Shown: positions 1-8,325 of the stretch, in pieces
Position numbering within the stretch: the first letter of the stretch is position 1
Layout: the number at the start of each line of letters is the position of its first letter
NCBI GenBank assembly: GCA_026416295.1
Contig: JAOAFL010000012.1
Span: 1 to 33,662 of the forward strand
Reading direction: 5' to 3'
Origin: Burkholderiales bacterium
GTDB lineage: Bacteria; Pseudomonadota; Gammaproteobacteria; Burkholderiales; SG8-39
Length of the DNA stretch: 33,662 nt
Made by a program: the position numbers and the translations under genes
The notes under the pieces: model-generated
Databases searched by the model: none
What the model saw: the letters and a program-made list of their open reading frames with translations, nothing else
Told to the model about the DNA's origin: nothing

Positions 1-1940
1 CGGTCGGCGCGCGCGCGCTCGCGCTGCTCACCGCGGCGCTCGCGGTCGCCGCCGCGCCGCACGCGCTGCGCGCGCCGGCGTGGCTCGCGGCCGTCGCGCT
101 CGCGCTCTACGTCTGGCGCTGGGCGGCGTTCGCGCGGCCGGCGCTCGCGCCGCCGCGCGCGCTGCTGTTCGCGATCGCGGCGGCGGGCCTCGCCGCGATC
201 TGGCTCGAGTACCGCGCGATCTTCGGCCGCACCCCCGGCATCGCGCTGCTCTTGCTTTTCTCCGGGCTGAAGCTGCTCGAGACGCGCACGCAGCGCGACG
301 CGGCGGCGGCGGTGTTCCTCGTCTGGTTCCTCGTCGTCACCAACTTCCTCTATTCGCAGTCGATCCCGACCGCGGGCGCGATGCTCGCCGCGCTCGCGCT
401 GAGCGCCTGCGCGCTCGTCGATTTCGCCGCGCCGCGGCGCGCGCTCGGGGCGAACCTGCGCACCGCGGGCGTGCTGCTCGCGCAGGCGGCGCCGGCGGCG
501 CTCGTGTTGTTCGTGCTCTTTCCGCGCGTGCACGGACCGCTCTGGGGGTTGCCGCAGGACGCCTACGCCGGCATGACCGGGCTGTCGGACACCATGGCCC
601 CGGGCAGTCTGTCGCAGCTCATCCTTTCGGATGCGATCGCGTTCCGCGTCGACTTCGAGGGCGAGATCCCGCCGCGGCGGGTGCTGTACTGGCGCGGCCC
701 GGTGCTGTGGGATTTCGACGGCCGCGTCTGGCGCGCGGGCGCGCCCGACAGCGCGCGCCGCGAAGAGCCGACCGACGAGCCGGGCGCGCCGGGCCGGATC
801 GCGTACGCGGTGCTCCTTGAGCCGCACAACCGGAACTGGCTGTTCGCGATCGAGCAGGCCGCGCGCGTGCCCGAGCATGCGCGCCTGCTCGACGACGGTC
901 AGCTGCTCGCTGCGTCGCCGGTGCGCGCGCGCATGCGCTACTCGATGGTCTCGGTGACCGATGCGCCGCCCGCGCCGCGCGCCGAACCCTGGCAGCTGCG
1001 CCGCGCGCTTCGTCTGCCCGAGGGCTCGAATCCGCGCGCGGTCGCGCTCGCGCGCAGCTGGCGCGCGGCGGCTGCGAGCGACGCCGAGGTCGTCGAGCGC
1101 GCGGTCGCGTTCTTCCGCGACGCGCAGTTCGTCTACACGCTCGAGCCGCCGCTGCTCGGCGAGCACGCGGCCGACGAGTTCCTGTTCGACACCCGCGCGG
1201 GCTTCTGCGAGCACTTCGCCTCGGCATTCGCCGTCCTCATGCGCGCCGCGGGCGTTCCGGCGCGCGTCGTCACCGGGTATCTGGGCGGCGACCCGAATCC
1301 GGTCGATGGCCGGTTCACCGTCCGGCAGTCCGACGCGCACGCCTGGACCGAGGTCTATCTCGCCGGGCGCGGCTGGATCCGGCTCGATCCGACCGCGCTC
1401 GCCGCGCCGGCGCGGCTCGAACGGGGCCTGTCGCAGGCGGTGCGCGCGAGCCGCGAGCTGCCGTGGCTGCTGCGGCCCGAATTCGCCTGGTTGCGCGCGA
1501 TACGCTACAACTGGGAAGCGCTCTCGCACCAGTGGAACCTCTGGGTGCTCGGCTACAACACGGAGCGTCAGCGCGAGCTGCTCTCCTCCCTCGGCCTGCG
1601 CGAGCCGGACTGGCGCAGTCTCGCCGCCGCGCTCACCGTCTGCCTCGGGGCGATCGTCGCCGCGCTCGCCGCGTGGTCGCTCGGCGGCCGCACGCGCCGC
1701 GATCCGGTCGCGCGCGCCTGGAGCGCTTTCTGCCGCACCCTCGCGCGCAAGGGGCTTGCGCGCGCGCCGCACGAGGGTCCGCGCGACTACGCCGAGCGCG
1801 CCGCCGCCGCGCTGCCCGCCGCCGCCGAATCGATCCGCGCGATCGCCGCGCTCTACATCGCGCTGCGCTACGGCCCGCAGGCGCCCGCCGATCGCGTCGC
1901 CGAGCTGCGCCGTCGCGTGGCGGCGTTCACCCCCGCCTGA
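1..1940 (+). CDS. TgpA-type membrane transglutaminase-like protein (5' end outside window)
   Basis: The reading frame is open from base 3 with no start codon required, so the gene begins before the window; a TTG near 252 lies inside the membrane region. About 645 residues are present. The N-terminal third is a run of hydrophobic segments of the DUF3488 type. It is followed by a transglutaminase core with the expected triad: Cys in GFCEHFA (codon at 1206), His in DAHAWTEVYL (codon 1338) and Asp in RLDPTA (codon 1386). A further membrane segment lies around 1617-1690, and the tail resembles DUF4129. Pseudomonas TgpA has this layout at about 670 residues, so only some 20 residues should be missing. 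The core is probably periplasmic; the substrate is unknown. The next gene starts 5 bp after the stop, which suggests an operon with the transglycosylase. Confidence 0.85.
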   Translation, partial: VGARALALLTAALAVAAAPHALRAPAWLAAVALALYVWRWAAFARPALAPPRALLFAIAAAGLAAIWLEYRAIFGRTPGIALLLLFSGLKLLETRTQRDAAAAVFLVWFLVVTNFLYSQSIPTAGAMLAALALSACALVDFAAPRRALGANLRTAGVLLAQAAPAALVLFVLFPRVHGPLWGLPQDAYAGMTGLSDTMAPGSLSQLILSDAIAFRVDFEGEIPPRRVLYWRGPVLWDFDGRVWRAGAPDSARREEPTDEPGAPGRIAYAVLLEPHNRNWLFAIEQAARVPEHARLLDDGQLLAASPVRARMRYSMVSVTDAPPAPRAEPWQLRRALRLPEGSNPRAVALARSWRAAAASDAEVVERAVAFFRDAQFVYTLEPPLLGEHAADEFLFDTRAGFCEHFASAFAVLMRAAGVPARVVTGYLGGDPNPVDGRFTVRQSDAHAWTEVYLAGRGWIRLDPTALAAPARLERGLSQAVRASRELPWLLRPEFAWLRAIRYNWEALSHQWNLWVLGYNTERQRELLSSLGLREPDWRSLAAALTVCLGAIVAALAAWSLGGRTRRDPVARAWSAFCRTLARKGLARAPHEGPRDYAERAAAALPAAAESIRAIAALYIALRYGPQAPADRVAELRRRVAAFTPA

Positions 1941-1945
1941 TCGCG

Positions 1946-2962
1946 ATGCGCGGCACACCGCGCGCATTCGCCCGGACGTGGCTGCTCGCGTTCGCGGCCG
2001 CCGCCGGGACGCCCGCCGCGGCGCAGGGCGAGCGTTCGTACGTCGCCCGCCCGGAAGTGCGCGCGTTCGTGCGCGAGATGGTCGAGCGGCACGCGTTCGT
2101 CGCGGCCGAGCTCGAATACCTCTTTTCGCGCGTGCGCCGGCAGGAACCGGTGCTGCGCGCGATCGCGCCGCCGAGCGATCCGCGCGAGCGTTCCTGGCGC
2201 GTCTACCGCGAACGGTTCGTCAACGCCCTGCGGATCGCCGAGGGAATCGAGTTCTGGCGCCGGAACGAAGCGGCGCTCGCGCGCGCCGCTGCCGAGCACG
2301 GCGTGCCCGAGGAGATCATCGTCGCGATCATCGGCGTCGAGACCTTCTACGGGCGCCGCGCCGGAACGTTTCGCGTGATCGACGCGCTCGCGACGCTCGC
2401 GTTCGACTATCCGCCGCGCGCCGGCTATTTCCGCGCCGAGCTGGAGCAGTTCCTGCTCTTTGCGCGCGAGCGCGATCTCGACGTCTTCAGCGTGCGCGGC
2501 TCCTACGCCGGCGCGATCGGCATTCCGCAGTTCATGCCCGGCAGCTACCGGCGCTGGGCGGTCGACTTCGACGGCGACGGGGCCGCCGACCTCGTCGCGA
2601 GCCCCGCCGACGCGGTGGGCAGCGTCGCGAACTTCCTGCGCGCGCACGGCTGGCGGCGCGGCGAGCCGGTGGCGCTCGCCGCGCAGGTCAGCGGCGAGGC
2701 GCACCGCGCGATGCTCGCGGCCGGCGTCGAGCCGCGCTTTGCCTTCGCCGACCTGCCCCGCTACGGCGTCGAGGCGCGCGCGACGCTGCCGCTCGACACG
2801 CCGGTCGCGCTCGTCGAGCTGGCGAGCCCCGGCGCACCCTCCGAATACCGTCTGGGACTGGCGAACTTCTACGCGCTCACGCGCTACAACCGCTCGAGCT
2901 TCTACGCCGCGGCGGTGCAGGACCTCGCGCGCGAACTGCGCGCCCGCTGGCGTGAACCTTAG
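1946..2962 (+). CDS. mltB: MltB-family lytic murein transglycosylase
   Basis: Predicted 338-residue periplasmic enzyme that cleaves the MurNAc-GlcNAc bond of peptidoglycan to leave 1,6-anhydro-MurNAc. The ATG at 1946 gives a signal peptide (residues 1-27, ending AAAQG) with no lipobox cysteine. It is therefore probably a soluble periplasmic member rather than a lipoprotein like E. coli MltB. The catalytic Glu is residue 132 in GVETFYG. The family block GAIGIPQFMPGSYRRWAVDF lies near 189-208, and an EF-hand-like DFDGDGAADL at 207-216 matches the calcium site of Slt35. Length fits the family. It follows the transglutaminase by 5 bp and overlaps the next start by 11 bp, so the three genes are probably co-transcribed in an envelope-related operon. 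Confidence 0.9.
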   Translation: MRGTPRAFARTWLLAFAAAAGTPAAAQGERSYVARPEVRAFVREMVERHAFVAAELEYLFSRVRRQEPVLRAIAPPSDPRERSWRVYRERFVNALRIAEGIEFWRRNEAALARAAAEHGVPEEIIVAIIGVETFYGRRAGTFRVIDALATLAFDYPPRAGYFRAELEQFLLFARERDLDVFSVRGSYAGAIGIPQFMPGSYRRWAVDFDGDGAADLVASPADAVGSVANFLRAHGWRRGEPVALAAQVSGEAHRAMLAAGVEPRFAFADLPRYGVEARATLPLDTPVALVELASPGAPSEYRLGLANFYALTRYNRSSFYAAAVQDLARELRARWREP

Positions 2963-3863
2963 TGCGTCCGTCCGACCCGCGCGCCGAAGGCGCGTGCCCG
3001 CGCGGCGCCCCGGCGGCGCGTTCGCGCACTGGCTGCTCGCGGCCTGCGTGCTCCTTGCCGCGGGCGCGGCGCGGTCGCAGACGCCTGCGGCCGCCGATCC
3101 GCCGCGCATCGGCCAGCCCAGCCGCGATTCCGTCTGGGTGCCGACGCCCGAACGCGTGATCCGACGCATGCTGCAGATGGCCGACGTCACCGAGGCCGAC
3201 CTGGTCGTCGATCTGGGTTCCGGCGACGGGCGCATCCCGATCTACGCCGCGCGGCACTTCGGCGCGCGCGCCGTCGGCGTCGAGCTGGAAGAGAACCTGG
3301 TGCGCTACTCGATCGCGCGCGCCCAGGCCGAGGGCGTCGCCGAGCGCGCGCGGTTCGTGCGCGGCGACCTCTTCGACTACGATCTCGCGGGCGCGACGGT
3401 GATCGCGCTCTATATCGGCCCCTCGGTCATGCGGCGGCTCAAGCCGCGACTGCTCGCGCTCGCGCCCGGCACGCGCGTCGTGTCGCACTTCTTCGACTTC
3501 GGCGACTGGGCGCCCGACGAGACGATCCGCGTCGAGGACCGCACCGCGCACCTGTGGGTCGTGCCCGCCGACGTGCGCGGCTGCTGGCGCGTCGAAGCGG
3601 GCGCCGACCGCTTCTCGCTCGCGATCGAGCAGGTCTACCAGAAGATCGACGTGCGCGCCGAGCGCGACGGGCGCCGCGTGCCGGTGCTCGGGGCGCGGCT
3701 GCGCGGCGCCGAGATCGAGTTCACCGTCTTCGATCCCCAGGCCGACCCGCGCAGCCACCGCGGGCGGGTCGAGGGCGAGCGCATGCGGGGCACGACCGAG
3801 GCCGCGGACGCGCCGACGTGGTTCGCGGTGCGCACGCCGTGCGCCGACGGCGCCGCGCGCTGA
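2952..3863 (+). CDS. SAM-dependent methyltransferase fold with predicted signal peptide
   Basis: About 303 residues from GTG 2952, which overlaps the mltB stop; GTG 2994 is an in-frame alternative. Both starts leave an arginine-rich N-terminus, then a hydrophobic stretch (HWLLAACVLLAAGAA) and a likely signal-peptidase site before SQTPAA. The middle is a class I methyltransferase Rossmann domain: motif I is VVDLGSGDGRIPIYAA, an acidic residue ends strand 2 (VGVELEEN), and FVRGDLFDYD follows. A C-terminal domain of about 100 beta-rich residues is not recognised. Such proteins with a leader occur in Proteobacteria under the label methyltransferase. SAM is not known to be available in the periplasm, so either the leader is a membrane anchor, the protein no longer uses SAM, or a later start gives a cytosolic enzyme. 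Substrate unknown. Confidence 0.8.
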   Translation: MNLSASVRPARRRRVPARRPGGAFAHWLLAACVLLAAGAARSQTPAAADPPRIGQPSRDSVWVPTPERVIRRMLQMADVTEADLVVDLGSGDGRIPIYAARHFGARAVGVELEENLVRYSIARAQAEGVAERARFVRGDLFDYDLAGATVIALYIGPSVMRRLKPRLLALAPGTRVVSHFFDFGDWAPDETIRVEDRTAHLWVVPADVRGCWRVEAGADRFSLAIEQVYQKIDVRAERDGRRVPVLGARLRGAEIEFTVFDPQADPRSHRGRVEGERMRGTTEAADAPTWFAVRTPCADGAAR

Positions 3864-3874
3864 ACCGCGCGCAA

Positions 3875-3890
3875 GGCGCCGGCACGCGCC
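3875..3890. terminator. GC hairpin in convergent gap (weak terminator candidate)
   Basis: In the 27 bp between the convergent methyltransferase and nlpD stops, GGCGC and GCGCC can pair around a six-base loop. There is no T-tract on either strand, so intrinsic termination is doubtful and the stem may be chance in such GC-rich DNA. Confidence 0.2.
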
Positions 3891-4814
3891 TCAGCCCGGC
3901 GGCGGCAGGAGCGAGAGCGGATCGAGCGGCTTGCCGAGCCGTCGGATCTGGAAGTGCAGTTTCGGCCGGTCGGCGTCCGAGTCGCCCATTTCGGCGATGC
4001 GCTGGCCGCGCGCGACCATCTGGTCCATCTTGACCAGCACCTCGCGCGCGTGCGCGTAGACGGTCGAGTACTCGTCGTTGTGCTTGATGACGACGAACTT
4101 TCCGAGGCCCGGAATCCCGGCGCCGACGTAGATCACCTTGCCGGGGGCCGCGGCGACCACCGGATCGCCGAGCCGCCCGCCGATGTCGATGCCTTTCACG
4201 CGCGGCTCGGCGAAGCCGGCGATCACCGTCCCGCGCGCCGGCCAGGTGAACTCGATCGGCTCGGCCCCGGCGCGCGCGCCCTCGGGCTTAATCGGCTCGG
4301 GTTTCGTCGCCGCGGCCGGCGGCGCGCTCTTCGGCGCGCCGGTCTCGCCGCGCTGTAACAGCGCGAGATTCTGCTCGGAGTACGGAAGGCGAAGCGCCTT
4401 GGGCGAGGTGCGCAGCGCCCCGTCGCCCGCTGCCGGCGGCGCCTCGAGCGGTCGCGCCTCGATCGGCCCGACCGCGCGCACGCTGCCCACTTCGACCCCC
4501 GGCCGCTCCTCGGGCGGCGCAACGCGCAGCACCTGACCGACGCGGATGCGCGCCGGATCCTCGAGCGCGTTCCAGCGCGCGAGGTCCCGGTAATCGAGGC
4601 CGTGCTCGAGCGCGATGCTGTAGAGCGTGTCGCCGCGCTTGACGACGTAGGTGCCGGGCGCGGCGGCGGTCGGTGTCTGCGCGGGCGGCGGTTTCGGCGC
4701 CGCCGGCTTCGCCGCCGCCACCGGGCGCCGGTCGTCGACCGGCGCCGGCGCGCGCGCGGCGCAGCCGGCGACGGCGAGCGCCGCGGAAAGCGCGAGAACG
4801 ACCTGCGGCCTCAT
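3891..4814 (-). CDS. nlpD: NlpD-type LysM/M23 lipoprotein (probable amidase activator)
   Basis: Outer-membrane lipoprotein of 307 residues. The lipobox is VAGC with the acylated Cys at 18. A Pro/Ala-rich linker, a LysM peptidoglycan-binding domain (about 55-98), a second linker and a C-terminal M23/LytM domain (about 196-298) follow. The metal site is degenerate: the first ligand His of HxGxD is Val206, although Asp210 remains, and the second His of HxH is Gln289 after His287. Known NlpD and EnvC proteins have lost the site in the same way and act by activating N-acetylmuramoyl-L-alanine amidases at the septum. That role is inferred here. Its ATG overlaps the pcm stop by 4 bp, so it is the last gene of surE-pcm-nlpD. 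Confidence 0.92.
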   Translation of the reverse strand: MRPQVVLALSAALAVAGCAARAPAPVDDRRPVAAAKPAAPKPPPAQTPTAAAPGTYVVKRGDTLYSIALEHGLDYRDLARWNALEDPARIRVGQVLRVAPPEERPGVEVGSVRAVGPIEARPLEAPPAAGDGALRTSPKALRLPYSEQNLALLQRGETGAPKSAPPAAATKPEPIKPEGARAGAEPIEFTWPARGTVIAGFAEPRVKGIDIGGRLGDPVVAAAPGKVIYVGAGIPGLGKFVVIKHNDEYSTVYAHAREVLVKMDQMVARGQRIAEMGDSDADRPKLHFQIRRLGKPLDPLSLLPPPG

Positions 4815-5488
4815 CGCGTCCCCGCCTTGAGCGGCACGAACCGCACCGGATCGAGCGCCTTCTCGACGAAGCCGTTGCGCCTGCGCTCGATGAGGGCGAG
4901 CCGCTGGGCGCTGCGGCCGCTCGCGAGCGGCAGCACCAGGCGCCCGCCGGGCGCAAGCTGCGCAAGGAGCGCCTGCGGCACCTGCGGCGCGGCCGCCGCC
5001 ACCACGATCGAGTCGAACGGGGCCGCCGCGGCGAGCCCGTTCGCGCCGTCGCCGTAGACGAGCCGCAGGTTCGCGAGGCGCAGCGGGCGCAGGTTCGCGC
5101 GCGCGCGCTCGGCGAGCTCCCGGATGCGCTCGATCGAATAGACCTCGGCGGCGAGCTGCGCGAGCACCGCCGCCTGATACCCGCAGCCGGTGCCCACCTC
5201 GAGCACGCGGCCCGCCTCGCGCCCGGCGACGAGCAGCTCGAGCACGCGCGCGACCGCGTACGGACGCGAGATGAACTGGCCGGCGCCGATCGGCAGCGCC
5301 GTCTCCTCGTACGCGCGGTGCGCGAGCGCCTCGTCGACGAAGATGTGGCGCGGCACCGCCGCCATCGCCGCGAGCACCCGCGCCTCGACGATCCCCTCGG
5401 CGCGCAACCGCTCGATCATGCGCGCGCGCGTGCGCTCGGAAGTGAGTCCGCTGCCGTTCATCCGCCGCGCGGCGGGCACGACGCTCAT
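4811..5488 (-). CDS. pcm: Protein-L-isoaspartate O-methyltransferase
   Basis: Cytosolic repair enzyme of 225 residues that methylates L-isoaspartyl groups formed in ageing proteins, using SAM. Family blocks visible are [23 protein letters not shown] near the N-terminus, the substrate-loop motif [17 protein letters not shown], the SAM motif [18 protein letters not shown], and [23 protein letters not shown]. The ATG at 5488 overlaps the surE stop as ATGA, and the pcm stop overlaps the nlpD start in the same way, so the three genes are translationally coupled. An in-frame ATG nine codons downstream (MNGSG) is a possible alternative start. The surE-pcm pairing is conserved in many Proteobacteria and links nucleotide and protein repair to stationary-phase survival. 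Confidence 0.95.
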   Translation of the reverse strand: MSVVPAARRMNGSGLTSERTRARMIERLRAEGIVEARVLAAMAAVPRHIFVDEALAHRAYEETALPIGAGQFISRPYAVARVLELLVAGREAGRVLEVGTGCGYQAAVLAQLAAEVYSIERIRELAERARANLRPLRLANLRLVYGDGANGLAAAAPFDSIVVAAAAPQVPQALLAQLAPGGRLVLPLASGRSAQRLALIERRRNGFVEKALDPVRFVPLKAGTR

Positions 5489-6228
5489 TGCCCCATCCAC
5501 CTGCGCACCAGCTCGATCTGCGCGTGAAACGTCAGATCGACCTGAAGCGGCGTCACCGACACGCGGTTTTGCGCCACCGCGTAGAAATCCGTCCCGGGGC
5601 CGGCGTCCTGCGCGTCGCCCGCGGGTCCGATCCAGAACGCGGTTTCGCCGCGCGGCGTAGCGAGCCGCACCACCGACTCGGCCTTGTGGCGGCGACCGAG
5701 CCGCGTCACCTCCTCGCCGCGCAGCTCCGCCTCGGGGACGTCGGGCACGTTGACGTTGAGAAGCACCGGCTGGCCGATCGGCCGACGTTTCAGACGCTCG
5801 ACGAGCCGCACCGCGACCTGCGCAGCCGTCTCGAGGTGCTTGCCTTCCTTGCTGGCGAGCGACACCGCAAGCGACGGCAACCCGAGCAAGAACCCTTCGG
5901 TCGCGGCGGCGACGGTGCCGGAGTAGATCGTGTCGTCGCCCATGTTGGCGCCGAGGTTGATCCCGGAGACGACCAGGTCGGGAAGGGCCTGCAGCATGCC
6001 GGTCACCGCGAGGTGCACGCAATCGGTCGGCGTGCCGTTCACGAACCAGAAGCCGTTCGCCGCGCGCCGCACCGTGAGCGGCCGGTCGAGCGTGAGGGAA
6101 TTGGACGCGCCGGAGCGGTCGCGTTCGGGCGCGACCACCGTCACGTCGCCGACCGCCGCGAGGCGCTCGGCGAGCAGCGTGATGCCCGGCGAAAAATACC
6201 CGTCATCGTTCGAGAGCAGGATCCGCAT
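5485..6228 (-). CDS. surE: 5'/3'-nucleotidase SurE
   Basis: A 247-residue metal-dependent nucleoside monophosphate phosphatase. The N-terminus [10 protein letters not shown] carries the paired Asp metal ligands. [28 protein letters not shown] and the metal-site Asn block [25 protein letters not shown] all match SurE. Length is typical (about 250). The ATG at 6228 is preceded by AGAGG on the minus strand at very short spacing. It is the first gene of surE-pcm-nlpD, with a TAGAAT box about 55 bp upstream of the start as the likely -10. Confidence 0.96.
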   Translation of the reverse strand: MRILLSNDDGYFSPGITLLAERLAAVGDVTVVAPERDRSGASNSLTLDRPLTVRRAANGFWFVNGTPTDCVHLAVTGMLQALPDLVVSGINLGANMGDDTIYSGTVAAATEGFLLGLPSLAVSLASKEGKHLETAAQVAVRLVERLKRRPIGQPVLLNVNVPDVPEAELRGEEVTRLGRRHKAESVVRLATPRGETAFWIGPAGDAQDAGPGTDFYAVAQNRVSVTPLQVDLTFHAQIELVRRWMGQ

Positions 6229-6283
6229 TCGCCTCTGGCGCCGCGACCGGCTCGCGCAGGCCGGCGCGCGGTGCCGCCGCGGA

Positions 6284-6289
6284 ATTCTA
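6284..6289 (-). promoter_or_regulatory. Candidate -10 box (TAGAAT) for surE-pcm-nlpD
   Basis: TAGAAT on the minus strand matches the sigma-70 -10 consensus at five of six positions and is one of few AT-rich spots in this 189-bp divergent gap. It would give a leader near 49 nt. No convincing -35 is visible at 16-18 bp. The same hexamer precedes both tRNA genes in this window. Confidence 0.4.
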
Positions 6290-6401
6290 GCCGAGCGCCG
6301 CAGCCGCGGCGCTCGGGATCCGCCGCGTGCGCCAGCGACGCGGGCGATCGCGCTCTCGTACCGCGTCCGGCGTGATCCTGCGATGCTCGCCCTCGCTTCG
6401 C

Positions 6402-6407
6402 TACACT
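6402..6407 (+). promoter_or_regulatory. Candidate -10 box (TACACT) for the MliC-like gene
   Basis: TACACT lies 10 bp before the ATG at 6418, in the sequence CTACACTACG. A start of transcription seven bases after it would fall near 6414 and leave a leader of about 4 nt, too short for a ribosome-binding site. None is visible. The -35 region is poor. Confidence 0.35.
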
Positions 6408-6417
6408 ACGCGACGGT

Positions 6418-6768
6418 ATGCGGCAAAGATCGGTGCCCATCGTCCTAGCCCTCGGCGCGCTCTCGCTCGCCGGTTGCGGCGGTGCGAAGCTCTGGCCATT
6501 CGGCGAGCCTGCCGAGCGAGCGCGCGCGCCCGCCGACGCGATCGCCTACCGCTGCGACGGCGGCCGCACGTTGTACGTGCGCATGATCGAGAACGGTGCC
6601 GCCGCCTGGGTGATCCTGCCCGAGCGCGAGATCCGGCTCGACCGCACGGGGGCCGCCGCGGGCACCAACTACGCCCACCGCAACACGCTGCTCGAGCTCA
6701 ATGGCGCGGAGGCGGCGCTCTACGACGGCGCCACGCCGCTTCTCACCGGCTGCAAGCGCAGCGGCTGA
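6418..6768 (+). CDS. Small MliC-like lipoprotein (possible lysozyme inhibitor)
   Basis: 116 residues. The signal peptide ends in the lipobox LAGC (Cys at about 19), so it is probably a lipid-anchored outer-membrane or periplasmic protein. The mature part resembles the MliC/PliC C-type lysozyme inhibitor fold: AYRCDGGRTLYVRMIENGAA opens it, followed by alternating strands and a closing Cys in LLTGCKRSG. The two cysteines match the disulfide spacing of that family. The conserved inhibitory loop is not clearly readable, so inhibition of lysozyme is inference. It stands alone on the plus strand, divergent from surE, with no visible Shine-Dalgarno sequence. Confidence 0.75.
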   Translation: MRQRSVPIVLALGALSLAGCGGAKLWPFGEPAERARAPADAIAYRCDGGRTLYVRMIENGAAAWVILPEREIRLDRTGAAAGTNYAHRNTLLELNGAEAALYDGATPLLTGCKRSG

Positions 6769-6846
6769 AGCAATCCGCTCGGTTTCCGGTCAGGCGGGCG
6801 CTCCCCGCCGGGACGGCCCCGCTCGCCGCCGGCGAAAACGGGCAGA

Positions 6847-8325
6847 ATGGATTCCGTGCAAACCCCGCGCCCGGGACTCACGCTGCGTGCCCGCCTGCTG
6901 CTTCTGTGGCTTTTCATGATCGCCGTGTGCGGGGCGCTCGCCTACATCGCGCGAAGCGTCTACGAACTCGGCGCCGAGGCGCAGACCGGAAAAGCGGTGG
7001 CGCTCGCCACTCAGGCGTGCAAGAGCCTCGGGAACGAGTACCTTCGCGCGTCGAAGCCGTCGTCCGCGTCGCCTGACGCAGCGCTCATGAACGCATTGCT
7101 GAACGCGCTGCTCGATGAAGCGCCGGGCGTGGAAGGCGGGTTCTGGCACGTCGCGGAGGGCTTTGTCGCCTACGCGTTCCCGACCTACCAGGGCAGCGGG
7201 CCGAAGACCGACATTCCCGCCACCGAGCGCGAGCGCATCGAAAGGCTCGTCCGTTCCGGCCTGAGCCGCTCGGAAATCGTGCTCGACAGCCAGCCCGGAA
7301 GCCGGGAAACGGTCGTCACGGTCGCCTGTCCACTGAGCGAACCGCAGGCGCGCCTCGGCGCCTGGACGATGGTCCGCGTGCCCGTCGCGGCCGGCCGGGC
7401 CTACGACGAACTGACCCGCGGCCTCGGGCTGCTCCTCGCGTTCGCAGTCGGCTCGGGCCTGTGGCTCAGCTACAGCTTCTACCGCTGGACCCGCCAGTTC
7501 GGACAGATCGAGGAAGCGCTCCGCAACTCTCGCGGCGAGGGGCTGGCCCGGATACCGCAGACCGGGGATGCGGAACTGGACCGGATCGTCGCGGCGCTGA
7601 ACGAATTCGGCGCCCGGCTGAGCGCTGCGCAGGCGCAGGCGGACGCCTTACGCACGTCGCTGGAGCGCCAGGAGAGCTTCGCGGCGCTCGGCCGCATGGC
7701 CGCATCCGTCGCGCATGAAGTGCGCAATCCGATCGCGGCGATGCGTCTCAAGGTAGAAAACGCCCGCCTCCGGCCCGAACGGCACGGTCATGCACTCGAA
7801 TTCGTCCTGGGGGAAATTGACCGTCTCGAAGGCCTCGTCAGGAAGCTGCTTGCGCGCGCCGAACCCGTTCGGATCCGCCCGCGCGAAGTGGAGGTCGGCC
7901 GCTGGCTCGCCGAGCGGGTCGGCTCGTTTGCCGAGCGCAGTTCGGCCACAGGCGTGAAGCTTTCCTGCGCCTCGGAAGCCGGCCGCTGGAGCTTCGATCC
8001 TGAGGCGATCGGGCGTGCGCTCGACAATCTGATTGACAACGCGCTCGACCATGCGCGTCAGGGCGGAACGGTGAGCGTCGAGGCGCGGGCAAAGGATTCC
8101 GGCAGCGCGCTGGTGATCGCTGTGTCCGACGACGGGCCCGGAGTCGCGCCCGGGATACGGGAGCGGCTGTTCGAGCCGTTCGTCTCCGGACGGCCCGACG
8201 GCATCGGCCTCGGCCTTGCCCTTGCCCGCGAGATCGTCCGGGCGCACGGTGGCGAGCTGCGCTGCGTCGCGGTGTCCGCCGGGGCCCGCTTCGAGATGGA
8301 AATCCCGTGGCCCGCGTCCTCGTAG
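6847..8325 (+). CDS. Membrane sensor histidine kinase
   Basis: 492 residues. The first membrane segment is at about 15-37, a periplasmic sensor domain of about 150 residues follows, then a second membrane segment at about 191-213, a HAMP-like linker with coiled-coil character (about 214-275), a HisKA domain with phospho-acceptor His290 in SVAHEVRNPIAAMR, and a HATPase domain. The ATPase boxes are N (LIDNALDHA, about 395-403), G1 (DDGPG, 428-432) and G2 (GIGLGLALA, 452-460). The sensor domain is not recognised; it holds two cysteines (58 and 161) that could form a disulfide. The stop overlaps the next gene by 19 bp, so it is the cognate kinase of that regulator. The signal is unknown; the efflux genes downstream suggest envelope or toxicant stress. 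Confidence 0.92.
   Translation: MDSVQTPRPGLTLRARLLLLWLFMIAVCGALAYIARSVYELGAEAQTGKAVALATQACKSLGNEYLRASKPSSASPDAALMNALLNALLDEAPGVEGGFWHVAEGFVAYAFPTYQGSGPKTDIPATERERIERLVRSGLSRSEIVLDSQPGSRETVVTVACPLSEPQARLGAWTMVRVPVAAGRAYDELTRGLGLLLAFAVGSGLWLSYSFYRWTRQFGQIEEALRNSRGEGLARIPQTGDAELDRIVAALNEFGARLSAAQAQADALRTSLERQESFAALGRMAASVAHEVRNPIAAMRLKVENARLRPERHGHALEFVLGEIDRLEGLVRKLLARAEPVRIRPREVEVGRWLAERVGSFAERSSATGVKLSCASEAGRWSFDPEAIGRALDNLIDNALDHARQGGTVSVEARAKDSGSALVIAVSDDGPGVAPGIRERLFEPFVSGRPDGIGLGLALAREIVRAHGGELRCVAVSAGARFEMEIPWPASS

Noticed and set aside
961-2955. Long Arg/Ala-rich open frame on the plus strand across the transglutaminase and transglycosylase genes
   Set aside because: Low-complexity translation in a shifted frame of two clearly homologous genes; high GC content removes stop codons.
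6790-6806. GC-rich inverted repeat after the MliC-like gene as a terminator
   Set aside because: Short stem without a T-tract, expected by chance in this composition.
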